A stretch of 64,000 bases of DNA, taken from NCBI RefSeq assembly GCF_036174265.1, contig NZ_CP108055.1:7936001-8000000 (forward strand), in the 5' to 3' direction. Made by a program: the position numbers and the translations under genes. How positions within the stretch are numbered: position 1 is the first letter of the stretch; each line of letters opens with the position of its first letter. This stretch comes from Streptomyces sp. NBC_00285. GTDB taxonomy: Bacteria; Actinomycetota; Actinomycetes; Streptomycetales; Streptomycetaceae. The notes under the pieces were generated by a model. The model was not told the origin of the DNA. It worked only from the letters and a program-made list of their open reading frames with translations, and made no database searches. Of the stretch, positions 8,416 through 16,380 are shown one piece after another.

Positions 8416-9678
8416 TCAGGGTTCCGGCAGTGGCTGTGGCGGTTTCGGGCCCACGTAGATCCCGCTCGGGCGCATGCGCAGGGGACGCTCCCCGTACTCC
8501 TCCAGCGCGTGGGCGATCCAGCCCGCCGTCCGGGCGACGGCGAAGACCGTCTCGCCCGCCGTGGAGGGCATGCCGGCGGAGGCGGTGAGCACGGCGAGGG
8601 CCAGGTCCACGTTGGCATGCAGGGGAGTGTGGCGGGCGGCGGTGGCCACGATGTCGCGGGCCGCGAGGAGGGCGGGCTCGGCGCGCGGGATCGCCTCCAG
8701 GAGGGCGAACAGGGCCCGCGCGCGTGGGTCTTCGCCCGGGTAGAGGCGATGGCCGAGGCCGGGGATGCGGCGACCGGCCCGCAGCTCCTCGGCGATCACC
8801 GGGGCCGCGTCGCCCCGGTCGAGCACGTCGAGCAGCAGCTTGTGGGCGAGCCCGCTGGCCGCGCCGTGCAAGGGGCCTTCCAGGACGCCCAGTCCGGCGG
8901 AGACGGCCGCGTACGCGTGCGCGTGGGCCGACGCGGCGACGCGTACGGCGAGAGTCGAGGCGGCGAGGTCGTGGTCGACGAGGAGGCCGAGCGCGGTGTC
9001 CAGGACGCGAAGGGACGCCTCGTCGGGCTTGCGTCCGCTGAGACGGGTCCACAGCCGGTGGGCGAGGGGGCCGTCGTCGCGGCGGCGGTCGTGGAGTACG
9101 GGTGGCAGCGCGGCGACGAGGGTGGGGATGAGGGTTCGCGCGGTGCCGAGCACTGCCTCCTCGGACAGGTCGAAACGCAGTGGGTCGGCTGCTGCTGCGG
9201 CGATCGCCGCGACCCGCAACCGGTCGGTGGGGCCGGTGTGTTCGGGCAGCGAGTCCACCGTACGGCGGGCCACGTCGACGGCGGCGTCCGGTGCGGTGAA
9301 GGTGACGCCGGGGCGCAGTTGTCCGGTCCAGAGCCACTCCGCGATCTCTTCGTAGGAGTGGCGAGCGGCGAGTTCCGTCGCGTCGACGCCCCGGAAGTAG
9401 TACCGGTCCTGGTCGATCAACGTGATGCGGGTCCGTACGGACAGTTCGCCGCCGGAACTCGGACTCCCGCCGCTCTCCCTGCGGTTGCGCCGGGAGAGGG
9501 CCTCCACCTCCTTGGCGTTGAAAGTGCTGCCCCGCCCGCCGGGGACGCGTCGGCTGCTGAGCTGGCCGCGGCTCACGTAGGCGTAGACGGTCTCGGCCTT
9601 CACGCCCAGCAGTTCGGCGGCTTGCCTGGTGCTGAGCCGGCGTTCGGAGGAACCGGGTAGGGGGTCTTGATCGCGCAT
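8416..9678 (-). CDS. Citrate synthase-family protein with N-terminal helix-turn-helix
   Basis: A 420-residue protein. Residues about 14-50 (RRLSTRQAAELLGVKAETVY, then SRGQLSSRR) form a MerR/excisionase-type helix-turn-helix. The remainder is a citrate synthase fold with GPLHGAAS, the family signature GLGHRLYPGEDPRARAL, and VDHDLAAST in place of the commoner HGFNAST block. Enzymes of this fold condense oxaloacetate with acetyl- or propionyl-CoA. The DNA-binding domain makes a dual enzyme/regulator role plausible. It is divergent from a second citrate synthase at 9791, with a palindrome between them. ATG 9678 has a weak ribosome site. Confidence 0.85.
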   Translation of the reverse strand: MRDQDPLPGSSERRLSTRQAAELLGVKAETVYAYVSRGQLSSRRVPGGRGSTFNAKEVEALSRRNRRESGGSPSSGGELSVRTRITLIDQDRYYFRGVDATELAARHSYEEIAEWLWTGQLRPGVTFTAPDAAVDVARRTVDSLPEHTGPTDRLRVAAIAAAAADPLRFDLSEEAVLGTARTLIPTLVAALPPVLHDRRRDDGPLAHRLWTRLSGRKPDEASLRVLDTALGLLVDHDLAASTLAVRVAASAHAHAYAAVSAGLGVLEGPLHGAASGLAHKLLLDVLDRGDAAPVIAEELRAGRRIPGLGHRLYPGEDPRARALFALLEAIPRAEPALLAARDIVATAARHTPLHANVDLALAVLTASAGMPSTAGETVFAVARTAGWIAHALEEYGERPLRMRPSGIYVGPKPPQPLPEP

Positions 9679-9722
9679 AAGAGGTCACCGTATCCGCAGC
9701 CGGGTGGGTTGATCGGCGTATG

Positions 9723-9735
9723 TTGATTCAATCAA
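9723..9735. promoter_or_regulatory. Perfect palindrome in the citrate synthase divergent promoter
   Basis: TTGATTCAATCAA is a perfect inverted repeat (6-1-6) inside an unusually AT-rich 112-base intergenic region between the two divergent citrate-synthase-family genes. More TTGA/TCAA half-sites lie on both sides (GTTGATCGG at 9707-9715, TTGACAG and GTCAACC after it). It is a good operator candidate; the obvious binder is the helix-turn-helix of the 8416-9678 product, but this is inference. Confidence 0.5.
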
Positions 9736-9790
9736 TATTGACAGAAAAAGAGTCAACCATGGACAGTCAAATCAAGTCCAGGGAGGAATC

Positions 9791-10951
9791 ATGTCGGTCA
9801 ACAGGTCCGCAACCACGCTCGTCGACGTACCGCGGGGGCTCGCCGGAGTCGTCGTCACCGACACCGAAGTCGGGGACGTCCGGGGGCGGGAGGGGTTCTA
9901 TCACTACCGTCAGTACTCGGCCGTCGAGCTCGCGCAGATTCGCGGCTTCGAGGACGTCTGGCATCTCCTGGTCCACGGTGAGTTGCCGGACGCCGACCAG
10001 GCTGTCGCTTTCCGTGCCGAGACCGTGGCGCTGCGGAGGTTGCCGGACGAGGTGCGGGCGGCGCTGCCCGCGATCGCTGCGGCGAGCGGGCGGTCGGGCC
10101 CGCTGGCAGGCATGCGCACCGCGTTGTCGCTGCTGGGTGCCGCCAAGGGGTTCCGGCCGGTGTACGACATCGACCCGGACCAGCGACTGCGGGACACGCT
10201 CGTGGCGGCTGCGGCCGTGCCGACGCTGCTCACCGCGTTGCACCGGCTGGGCAAGGGGCTTGACCCGGTGGAGCCGCGCGAGGACCTTTCGTACGCGGCG
10301 AACTACCTGTACATGGTGACGGGTTCGGAGCCGGAGCCGCAGCGGGCCCGGGCGGTCGAGCAATACTTGATCTCAACCATTGATCATGGCTTCAATGCAT
10401 CAACCTTCACGGCGAGGGTCATTGCGTCGACGGGGGCTGATGTGGCGGCGTGCCTCGTGGGAGCCGTGGGTGCGCTGTCCGGGCCGTTGCACGGCGGGGC
10501 GCCCAGTCGGGCGCTGGACACCCTTGACGCGATCGGCACGCCCGACCGTATCGACCCCTGGATCCGTGAGCGTGTGCTCGCCGGCGAGCGGATCATGGGC
10601 TTCGGTCACGCGATCTACCGCACGGAGGACCCGCGTTCCCGGATGCTCCGAGAAGTCGCCCAGCGATTCGGCGGCCCCCGCGTGGACTTCGCCGTCGAGG
10701 TCGAACGCCATGTCGAGGCGATCCTGGCCGATCTGAAGCCGGGGCGCGAACTCCACACCAACGTCGAGTTCTACGCGGGCGTGGTCATGGAACTGTGCGG
10801 ATTGCCGCGGGAGATGTTCACCCCTACGTTCGCGGCGGCCCGGGCGGTGGGATGGAGCGCCAACATCCTGGAACAGGCGGCGGACTCGAAGATCATCCGG
10901 CCGGTGGCGCGGTATGTGGGGCCGGGGGCGCCGGTGGCGGTGCCGGCCTGA
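9791..10951 (+). CDS. Citrate synthase / 2-methylcitrate synthase
   Basis: A 386-residue short-type citrate synthase. Active-site blocks are HGFNAST (around residue 198), GPLHGGAPS and GFGHAIYRTEDPRSRML; VEFYAGVVMELCGLP carries the catalytic aspartate/arginine region. It condenses acetyl-CoA or propionyl-CoA with oxaloacetate in the cytosol; sequence alone does not separate citrate from methylcitrate synthase. The ATG follows GGGAGGA with three bases of spacing. Unlike its divergent neighbour it has no DNA-binding domain. The catalytic-histidine segment (10359-10403) uses many A/T-rich codons, odd for this genome. Confidence 0.88.
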   Translation: MSVNRSATTLVDVPRGLAGVVVTDTEVGDVRGREGFYHYRQYSAVELAQIRGFEDVWHLLVHGELPDADQAVAFRAETVALRRLPDEVRAALPAIAAASGRSGPLAGMRTALSLLGAAKGFRPVYDIDPDQRLRDTLVAAAAVPTLLTALHRLGKGLDPVEPREDLSYAANYLYMVTGSEPEPQRARAVEQYLISTIDHGFNASTFTARVIASTGADVAACLVGAVGALSGPLHGGAPSRALDTLDAIGTPDRIDPWIRERVLAGERIMGFGHAIYRTEDPRSRMLREVAQRFGGPRVDFAVEVERHVEAILADLKPGRELHTNVEFYAGVVMELCGLPREMFTPTFAAARAVGWSANILEQAADSKIIRPVARYVGPGAPVAVPA

Positions 10952-10955
10952 TCGG

Positions 10956-10988
10956 CGGAGCCCGGCATCCATGCCGGGCCGGGCTCCG
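10956..10988 (+). terminator. Terminator hairpin after citrate synthase
   Basis: Two nested foldings exist just after the stop codon: CGGAGCCCGG (10956-10965) pairs with CCGGGCTCCG (10979-10988), and inside it CCCGGCAT pairs with ATGCCGGG across a two-base loop. There is no U-tract, as is common in Streptomyces. Confidence 0.6.
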
Positions 10989-10997
10989 CTCAAGGCC

Positions 10998-11120
10998 TCA
11001 CTCGGCCGGGTCCCAGGGGGTGTGCGATTGCGCGCGGAACACCAGCACTGCCATGGCGACCGCTGCGATGCCGCTCAGAACGCCACCGACGGCTGCGGCG
11101 AGTGCGGTTGTTTCAAGCAT
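10998..11120 (-). CDS. Small single-span membrane protein (40 aa)
   Basis: A 40-residue open frame. MLETT is followed by an Ala/Gly/Val helix of about 24 residues, then the polar tail FRAQSHTPWDPAE. Its ATG overlaps the end of the 79-residue gene upstream by eight bases, which indicates translational coupling and argues that it is real. Topology would be outside-N, inside-C or the reverse; no function can be assigned. Confidence 0.5.
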   Translation of the reverse strand: MLETTALAAAVGGVLSGIAAVAMAVLVFRAQSHTPWDPAE

Positions 11121-11352
11121 CGGGAATGTCGGCTTTGGCGCGTACCAGCGTCTCGCGTGTGATGACGACGATGCGCTCGTAGTCGGCCCTACCGGCGTCC
11201 GCGGGCAAGTGGGAGTCCAGAGAGTCAGTGACGTCCGTGCCGATGACTGCGAAGTTCCCGTCGGCCAACTCGAAGATGTCCGGACACGTCGCGCCGGACG
11301 TGCTGCCTCGTTCGCGTGGCGATGCGCCGAGGCGGCGAATGATCTGACTCAC
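11113..11352 (-). CDS. Conserved Streptomyces-type hypothetical protein (79 aa)
   Basis: The protein starts with SQIIRRLGASPRERGS and continues with DIFELADGNFAVIGTDVTDSL, a small acidic soluble protein with no signal or membrane segment. I recall similar short proteins beside DUF397/helix-turn-helix genes in streptomycetes; no function is known to me. The GTG at 11352 is preceded by AAGGG at about ten bases and gives a better N-terminus than the longer frame. It is coupled to the 40-residue membrane protein downstream. Confidence 0.6.
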   Translation of the reverse strand: MSQIIRRLGASPRERGSTSGATCPDIFELADGNFAVIGTDVTDSLDSHLPADAGRADYERIVVITRETLVRAKADIPDA

Positions 11353-11486
11353 TGTTGGTTTCCCTTTGATCTCACGAGTGATGAGCAAGCGCACGACGGC
11401 TGCGAGGCGAGGCGGCCCTGTGGGGTGCACGCGTCATCTGGCGACGTGGGCGACGGTGGTGCGGGGCTGCCGTACGCGATCACGTG

Positions 11487-11522
11487 TGAGTCAACCCCGG
11501 CGGCTGAGTCAACCTCAGCGGC
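11487..11522. repeat. 18-bp imperfect tandem repeat
   Basis: Two adjacent copies of TGAGTCAACCccGGCGGC (11487-11504 and 11505-11522) differ at two positions. They lie in the 249-base gap upstream of the 79-residue gene and downstream of the DUF6082 gene. On the minus strand each copy reads GGTTGACTCA, a possible operator half-site or -35-like element. Confidence 0.6.
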
Positions 11523-11601
11523 GCCTGGGACAACGGGATACTTGACCTGTTCGTTATGGGCCGGGGGTGTGATTTCCACAGGCGGCGGCTCGAGCGTTCT
11601 G

Positions 11602-12156
11602 CTACGCGCCGGGCGGCTCGCCGACCACCCACCACTCCTCGGTGTCCGCGTCCTCCAACTGCCGGAGCAGATCGTCGACCAGCTTTCCCAGTCCCGCCTC
11701 GTCGGTGTCCGCAAGGCTCGCGCGCTGCTGCTGGGTGGCGTACCAGTACTCCCTGACGATCGGGTTCTGGAAGATACCGCGGACGTGCTTGAAGAACTCC
11801 TCCTTGGACAGGTTGCCGATGCGGTAGTAGAAGAGCAGGTTCGTGTACAACGCGTTGGCGAACAGGTACTGGCGGCGCTGTTTGGGGGAAACCGGCGTCT
11901 CGTAGAGATCCAGGACCTCGGCGAGCTCGGGATCGTCTATGGCCTTGCTGAGCAGTTCCCAGTGCTGGCGTTGCTGACTGGCCAGGTCGGAGTGCTGGTG
12001 GGAACGGGAGGCCAGTTCCAGCTGGTCCAGGCGTGCGTGGAGGGTCTGCATCGTGCGGTGCTGCACGGTGACGGAGGCGACTGCGCCTGCCAACGCGCCG
12101 ACGCCGACTGCGACTGCCGTGCTCAGCACTCGTGTCCAAGAACTCCGTGTGGCCAT
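11602..12156 (-). CDS. DUF6082 family protein
   Basis: A 184-residue protein with one N-terminal membrane helix (about 10-30, VLSTAVAVGVGALAGAVASV) and a cytoplasmic or exported helical domain rich in Gln/His (about 50-90). The conserved blocks are YLFANALYTNLLFYYRIGN and FKHVRGIFQNPIVREYW, which mark DUF6082, a family I know only from actinomycetes and with no defined role. ATG 12156 follows a GGGGG run at about five bases. It is in the same orientation as the 79- and 40-residue genes downstream. Confidence 0.75.
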   Translation of the reverse strand: MATRSSWTRVLSTAVAVGVGALAGAVASVTVQHRTMQTLHARLDQLELASRSHQHSDLASQQRQHWELLSKAIDDPELAEVLDLYETPVSPKQRRQYLFANALYTNLLFYYRIGNLSKEEFFKHVRGIFQNPIVREYWYATQQQRASLADTDEAGLGKLVDDLLRQLEDADTEEWWVVGEPPGA

Positions 12157-12479
12157 GTCAACCCCCGGTTCAGGCCGCCGTTCCGCCGGTCGTCGGGGTG
12201 CGGGTCGACTGATGGGGACCGGCGAGCGGTGGGCGGCGCTTGCCCTCTCCCAGGGTGCCGAGCGGCTCTGATCGGCGGGGGAGGCGGAGAGGAGGCGCAC
12301 GGAGGGAAGTGAGGGTCGCACGAACCGGCGCCTTCCCCAACGTCTGCCCCGCAAGTGCTGCTAACAATCGTTCACTTCGTAGCGATTGTTCCGGCTCGTA
12401 TCCTGGTCCGGCATTCAAACCGCGTATGTGCGCCGGGATCGCGATCCGGTGCACGCAGCAGCGTGAAAGAGGTCGCACG
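12157..12479. other. Divergent intergenic region
   Basis: About 320 bases between the DUF6082 gene and the CobW-type GTPase gene. The left half is GC-rich without features I can support; the right half contains the dyad annotated separately and must hold the promoter of the GTPase gene. Confidence 0.4.
12363..12390. promoter_or_regulatory. Dyad upstream of the COG0523 GTPase gene
   Basis: AACAATCG (12363-12370) and CGATTGTT (12383-12390) form a perfect eight-base inverted repeat with a 12-base centre, about 90 bases before the start. The AT-rich arms stand out. It does not match the Zur or B12-riboswitch consensus that I would test first for this family; the 20-base centre-to-centre spacing suits a dimeric repressor or activator. 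Confidence 0.4.
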
Positions 12480-13547
12480 TTGAGTCAGCCGAGCGGGAGC
12501 CCCCGGCAGATCCCGGTCGTCGTCCTTGCCGGATTCCTGGGTTCCGGCAAGACGACCCTCCTCAATCATCTGCTCCACCACAGCGGCGGCAGCCGTATCG
12601 GAGCCGTCGTCAACGACTTCGGTGCCATCGAGATCGACGCCATGGCCGTCGCCGGAGCGCTCGGTGACTCCACCGTCTCGCTCGGGAACGGCTGCCTGTG
12701 CTGTGCCGTCGACGTCAGCGAACTCGACGGCTACCTCGACAAGCTCGCCCATCCCGGCGCCGGCATCGACGTCATCGTCATCGAGGCCAGCGGACTCGCC
12801 GAGCCGCAGGAACTCGTGCGCATGGTGCTCGCCAGCGAGCTGCCCGGCATCGTCTACGGCGGCCTCGTCGAGGTCGTCGACGCCGCCGAGTTCGACGACA
12901 CCCGCACCCGGCACCCCGAACTCGACCGACATCTCGCCCTCGCCGACCTCGTAGTGGTCAACAAACTCGACCGGGCGCCCGAGGCCGAGCACATCCTCGG
13001 TCTGGTTCATCGACTTGTCGACCACGCTGCCGTCGTCCCGGCCACCTACGGCCGCATCGACCCCGAGTTCCTCTTCGACTGCCGTCCCGGCGAGGAGCGG
13101 ATCGGACAGCTCTCCTTCGACGACCTGCACGATCACGCCCACGGCGACGATCACGCCGGGCATCTGCACTCCGGCTACGACACCCTCTCCTTCACCTCCG
13201 ATGTCCCCCTCGACCCCCGCCGGTTGATGCGGTTCCTCGACAGCAGGCCAGAGGGGCTCTACCGGATCAAGGGGTACGTCGACTTCGGGCCGTACGACGT
13301 CCGCAACCGGTACGCCGTACATGCCGTCGGGCGGTTTCTGCGCTTCCACCCGGAGGCCTGGGCGCCCGGTGAAGCCCGCCTCACCCAGCTCGTCCTCATC
13401 GGCTCCGGCATCGACGTCCCCGCACTCGGCGTGGAACTGGAGGCGTGCAGGGCGGACGAGAACGCCCCACACACCGACGAGGCCGGTATGTGGGGCGTCC
13501 TGCGCTATGTACCGGGCACCGAAGGGGACCCGGAGGAACCGGCCTAG
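12480..13547 (+). CDS. CobW/COG0523-family metal-chaperone GTPase
   Basis: A 355-residue G3E GTPase. Walker A GSGKTT (21-26), the metal-binding CxCC motif (C72-L-C-C75), IEASGLAEP and NKLD are all present, followed by a His/Asp-rich loop (DHAHGDDHAGHLHSG, about 220-235) and the C-terminal CobW_C domain. COG0523 proteins deliver metals such as zinc or cobalt to client enzymes at the cost of GTP. TTG 12480 sits seven bases after GAAAGAGG; an in-frame ATG at 12426 is less well supported. No cobalamin genes are nearby, so a zinc chaperone role is more likely than cobalamin synthesis (inference). Confidence 0.85.
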   Translation: MSQPSGSPRQIPVVVLAGFLGSGKTTLLNHLLHHSGGSRIGAVVNDFGAIEIDAMAVAGALGDSTVSLGNGCLCCAVDVSELDGYLDKLAHPGAGIDVIVIEASGLAEPQELVRMVLASELPGIVYGGLVEVVDAAEFDDTRTRHPELDRHLALADLVVVNKLDRAPEAEHILGLVHRLVDHAAVVPATYGRIDPEFLFDCRPGEERIGQLSFDDLHDHAHGDDHAGHLHSGYDTLSFTSDVPLDPRRLMRFLDSRPEGLYRIKGYVDFGPYDVRNRYAVHAVGRFLRFHPEAWAPGEARLTQLVLIGSGIDVPALGVELEACRADENAPHTDEAGMWGVLRYVPGTEGDPEEPA

Positions 13548-13563
13548 ACCCGGCCACCGGCCT

Positions 13564-13595
13564 GGACCGGGCCCGTACCAGGACCGGCCCGGACC
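13564..13595. terminator. Bidirectional hairpin between cobW-like gene and parC
   Basis: GGACCGGGCC (13564-13573) and GGCCCGGACC (13586-13595) pair with one mismatch around a 12-base loop, placed between the converging ends of the two genes. Confidence 0.45.
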
Positions 13596-13599
13596 GTCC

Positions 13600-16059
13600 C
13601 TATACCGGTCCCGCCACCACCGACACCGTCTTCGCCAGCGACACGCCCGAGCCGTCGCGGCGCGGGTCCATCTCGGGAAGCTCGGCAGGGGTGCCGTTCT
13701 TCTGTGCCGCGTGCGCGGGAACGGCGCCGGCCCAGGCCAGGGACAGGCAGTCCTCGCCCTTGAGGAAACGCTGGCAGCGGACGCCGCCCGTCGCGCGGCC
13801 CTTGCGCGGATACTGGTCGAACGGGGTCAGCTTGGCCGTCGTCTGGACGGAGTCGTCGAGCGTGCCGCGTGAGCCCGCGACCGTGAAGACGACGGCGTCG
13901 ACCGCCGGATCCACCGCGGTGAAGGAGATGACCTTCGCGCCCTCGACGAGCTTGATGCCCGCCATGCCGCCCGCCGGACGGCCCTGCGGACGGACCTGCG
14001 AGGCCTGATAACGCAGCAATTGCGCGTCGTCCGTGATGAAGACGAGGTCCTCCTCGCCGGTACGCAGTTCGATCGCGCCGACGATCCGGTCACCGTCCTT
14101 GAGCGTGATGACCTCCAACTCGTCCTTGTTGGACGGATAGTCGGGGACCACGCGCTTGACGACACCCTGTTCGGTGCCGAGCGCCAGACCCGGAGAGGAC
14201 TCGTCCAGCGTCATCAGACAGACCAGCGTCTCGCCGTCCTCCAGGGAGAGGAACTCCGACAGCGGGGCACCGCCCGCGAGGTTGGGGGCCGACGCGGTGT
14301 CCGGGAGCTGCGGCAGGTCGATCACGTTCAGCCGCAGCAGGCGGCCGGACGAGGTGACCGCGCCGATCTCGCCCCGCGCGGTGGCCTGCACCGCCGAGAC
14401 GATCACGTCGTGCTTGGTACGCCTGCCGTCGGCGTCCTCCGGGAACGGCTCGCCGTTCGACGTGCGGGCCAGCAGGCCCGTCGAGGACAGCAGCACCCGG
14501 CACGGGTCGTCCGCGACCTGGAGGGGAACCGCGGCCACGGGAGCGTTCGCCCCCGACTCCAGCAGGACCGTACGCCGCTCGGCGCCGAACTTCTTGGCCA
14601 CCGCGGCCAGTTCGGTGGAGACCAGCTTGCGCAGCTCGGCGTCCGACTCCAGGATCCGGGTCAGCTCGGCGATCTCCAGGTTGAGCCGGTCCTGCTCCGA
14701 CTCCAGCTCGATGCGGTCGAACCGGGTGAGCCGCCGCAAGGGCGTGTCCAGGATGTACTGCGTCTGGATCTCGCTCAGCGAGAACCGCTCGATCAGGCGC
14801 TCCTTGGCCTGTGCGGAGTTGTCGCTGGAGCGGATGATGCGGATGACCTCGTCGATGTCGACCAGGGCGGTGAGCAGGCCCTCGACCAGGTGCAGCCGGT
14901 CGCGCCGCTTGGTGCGCCGGAACTCGCTGCGGCGGCGCACCACTTCGAAGCGGTGGTCGAGGTAGACCTCCAGGAGTTCCTTGAGGCCGAGGGTGAGGGG
15001 CTGTCCGTCGACCAGCGCCACGTTGTTGACGCCGAAGGATTCCTCCATCGGCGTCAGCTTGTAAAGCTGCTCCAGGACCGCCTCCGGCACGAAGCCGTTC
15101 TTGATCTCGATGACCAGGCGCAGGCCGTGCGCGCGGTCGGTCAGGTCCTTGACGTCGGCGATGCCCTGGAGCTTCTTCGAGCCGACCAGGTCCTTGATCT
15201 TGGCGATCACCTTCTCGGGACCGACCGTGAAGGGCAGTTCGGTGACGACGAGGCCCTTGCGGCGCGCGGTCACCGTGTCCACCGAGACCGTCGCGCGGAT
15301 CTTGAAGGTGCCGCGCCCCGTCTCGTAGGCGTCCCGGATGCCGGAGAGGCCGACGATCCGGCCGCCGGTGGGCAGGTCGGGGCCCGGGATGTGCCGCATC
15401 AGGGCGTCCAGATCCGCGTTCGGGAAGCGGATCAGGTGACGGGCGGCCGAGATGACCTCGGCGAGGTTGTGCGGCGCCATGTTGGTGGCCATGCCGACCG
15501 CGATGCCCGAGGAGCCGTTCACCAGGAGGTTCGGGAAGGCCGCGGGCAGCGCGCCCGGCTCCTGTTCCTGGCCGTCGTAGTTGGGCGCGAAGTCGACGGT
15601 GTCCTCGTCGATCGACTCCGTCATCAGGCTCGCGGCCTCGGCGGCGCGGCACTCGGTGTACCGCATCGCGGCGGGCGGGTCGTCGTTGCCCAGCGAACCG
15701 AAGTTGCCGTGGCCGTCGACGAGCGGGACGCTCATCGAGAAGGGCTGGGCCATGCGCACCAGGGCGTCGTAGATCGACGCGTCGCCGTGCGGGTGCAGCT
15801 TGCCCATGACCTCGCCGATCACGCGGGCGCACTTCACATAGCCGCGGTCGGGGCGCAGGCCCATCTCGTTCATCTGGTAGACGATGCGGCGGTGCACCGG
15901 CTTGAGCCCGTCACGGGCGTCGGGGAGCGCGCGGGAGTAGATGACCGAGTACGCGTACTCGAGGTACGAGCCCTTCATCTCGTCCACGACGTCGATGTCG
16001 AGGATCCGCTCCTCGTACGAGTCGTCGGGCGGCGGGGTCTTCGTGCTGCGGCGGGCCAT
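13600..16059 (-). CDS. parC: DNA topoisomerase IV subunit A
   Basis: An 819-residue type IIA topoisomerase A subunit that decatenates daughter chromosomes together with ParE. The catalytic tyrosine is Y134 in AMRYTECRAAE and the quinolone-interaction region HPHGDASIYDAL lies at 90-100. The C-terminal part (about 490-800) is the beta-pinwheel DNA-wrapping domain; its blades are less regular than in GyrA and I see no canonical GyrA box, which supports ParC over GyrA. ATG 16059 follows AGAGGAG. parE is not in the window. It is divergent from the M16 peptidase genes. Confidence 0.9.
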   Translation of the reverse strand: MARRSTKTPPPDDSYEERILDIDVVDEMKGSYLEYAYSVIYSRALPDARDGLKPVHRRIVYQMNEMGLRPDRGYVKCARVIGEVMGKLHPHGDASIYDALVRMAQPFSMSVPLVDGHGNFGSLGNDDPPAAMRYTECRAAEAASLMTESIDEDTVDFAPNYDGQEQEPGALPAAFPNLLVNGSSGIAVGMATNMAPHNLAEVISAARHLIRFPNADLDALMRHIPGPDLPTGGRIVGLSGIRDAYETGRGTFKIRATVSVDTVTARRKGLVVTELPFTVGPEKVIAKIKDLVGSKKLQGIADVKDLTDRAHGLRLVIEIKNGFVPEAVLEQLYKLTPMEESFGVNNVALVDGQPLTLGLKELLEVYLDHRFEVVRRRSEFRRTKRRDRLHLVEGLLTALVDIDEVIRIIRSSDNSAQAKERLIERFSLSEIQTQYILDTPLRRLTRFDRIELESEQDRLNLEIAELTRILESDAELRKLVSTELAAVAKKFGAERRTVLLESGANAPVAAVPLQVADDPCRVLLSSTGLLARTSNGEPFPEDADGRRTKHDVIVSAVQATARGEIGAVTSSGRLLRLNVIDLPQLPDTASAPNLAGGAPLSEFLSLEDGETLVCLMTLDESSPGLALGTEQGVVKRVVPDYPSNKDELEVITLKDGDRIVGAIELRTGEEDLVFITDDAQLLRYQASQVRPQGRPAGGMAGIKLVEGAKVISFTAVDPAVDAVVFTVAGSRGTLDDSVQTTAKLTPFDQYPRKGRATGGVRCQRFLKGEDCLSLAWAGAVPAHAAQKNGTPAELPEMDPRRDGSGVSLAKTVSVVAGPV

Positions 16060-16380
16060 CGCTGCCGGCTCCTCTTTTCTGGTCGCTCGCCTACGGGTCG
16101 CTCACATCGGCCCTTTGGCTCACTCTTGCTGAAACGTGAACGGGATCTGACGCGGACCATTGTGGACCGCGGCACTGACAGTCCGGGCCAGGACCCGGCT
16201 GAGCCGCACGGTCCGGCGACCGCACAGCTTCCTGCTCACGGTTGCCCGCAGGCTACGCGATCCGCTGTGGGCGTACGCGCTGCGGGAACTTCACCGAGGG
16301 TCCGCACGCTTGCATACAGTGGCAGGACCGGCAGCAGAACCGCGGTTTCAAGGACCGCGACCGCGATCGAAGGGACGTAC
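16060..16380. other. Divergent promoter region parC / M16 peptidases
   Basis: About 320 bases. It contains a dyad CGCGGACCA-TTG-TGGACCGCG (16151-16171, one mismatch). No promoter hexamers can be assigned with confidence. Confidence 0.4.

Noticed and set aside
12363..12390. Cobalamin riboswitch or Zur box upstream of the CobW-like gene
   Set aside because: No B12-box (GCCACTG-type) sequence and no match to the Zur palindrome; only an unassigned dyad remains.
14020..16380. Long plus-strand frame fused ahead of the first M16 peptidase
   Set aside because: It is antisense to parC; the peptidase has its own ATG and ribosome site at 16381.
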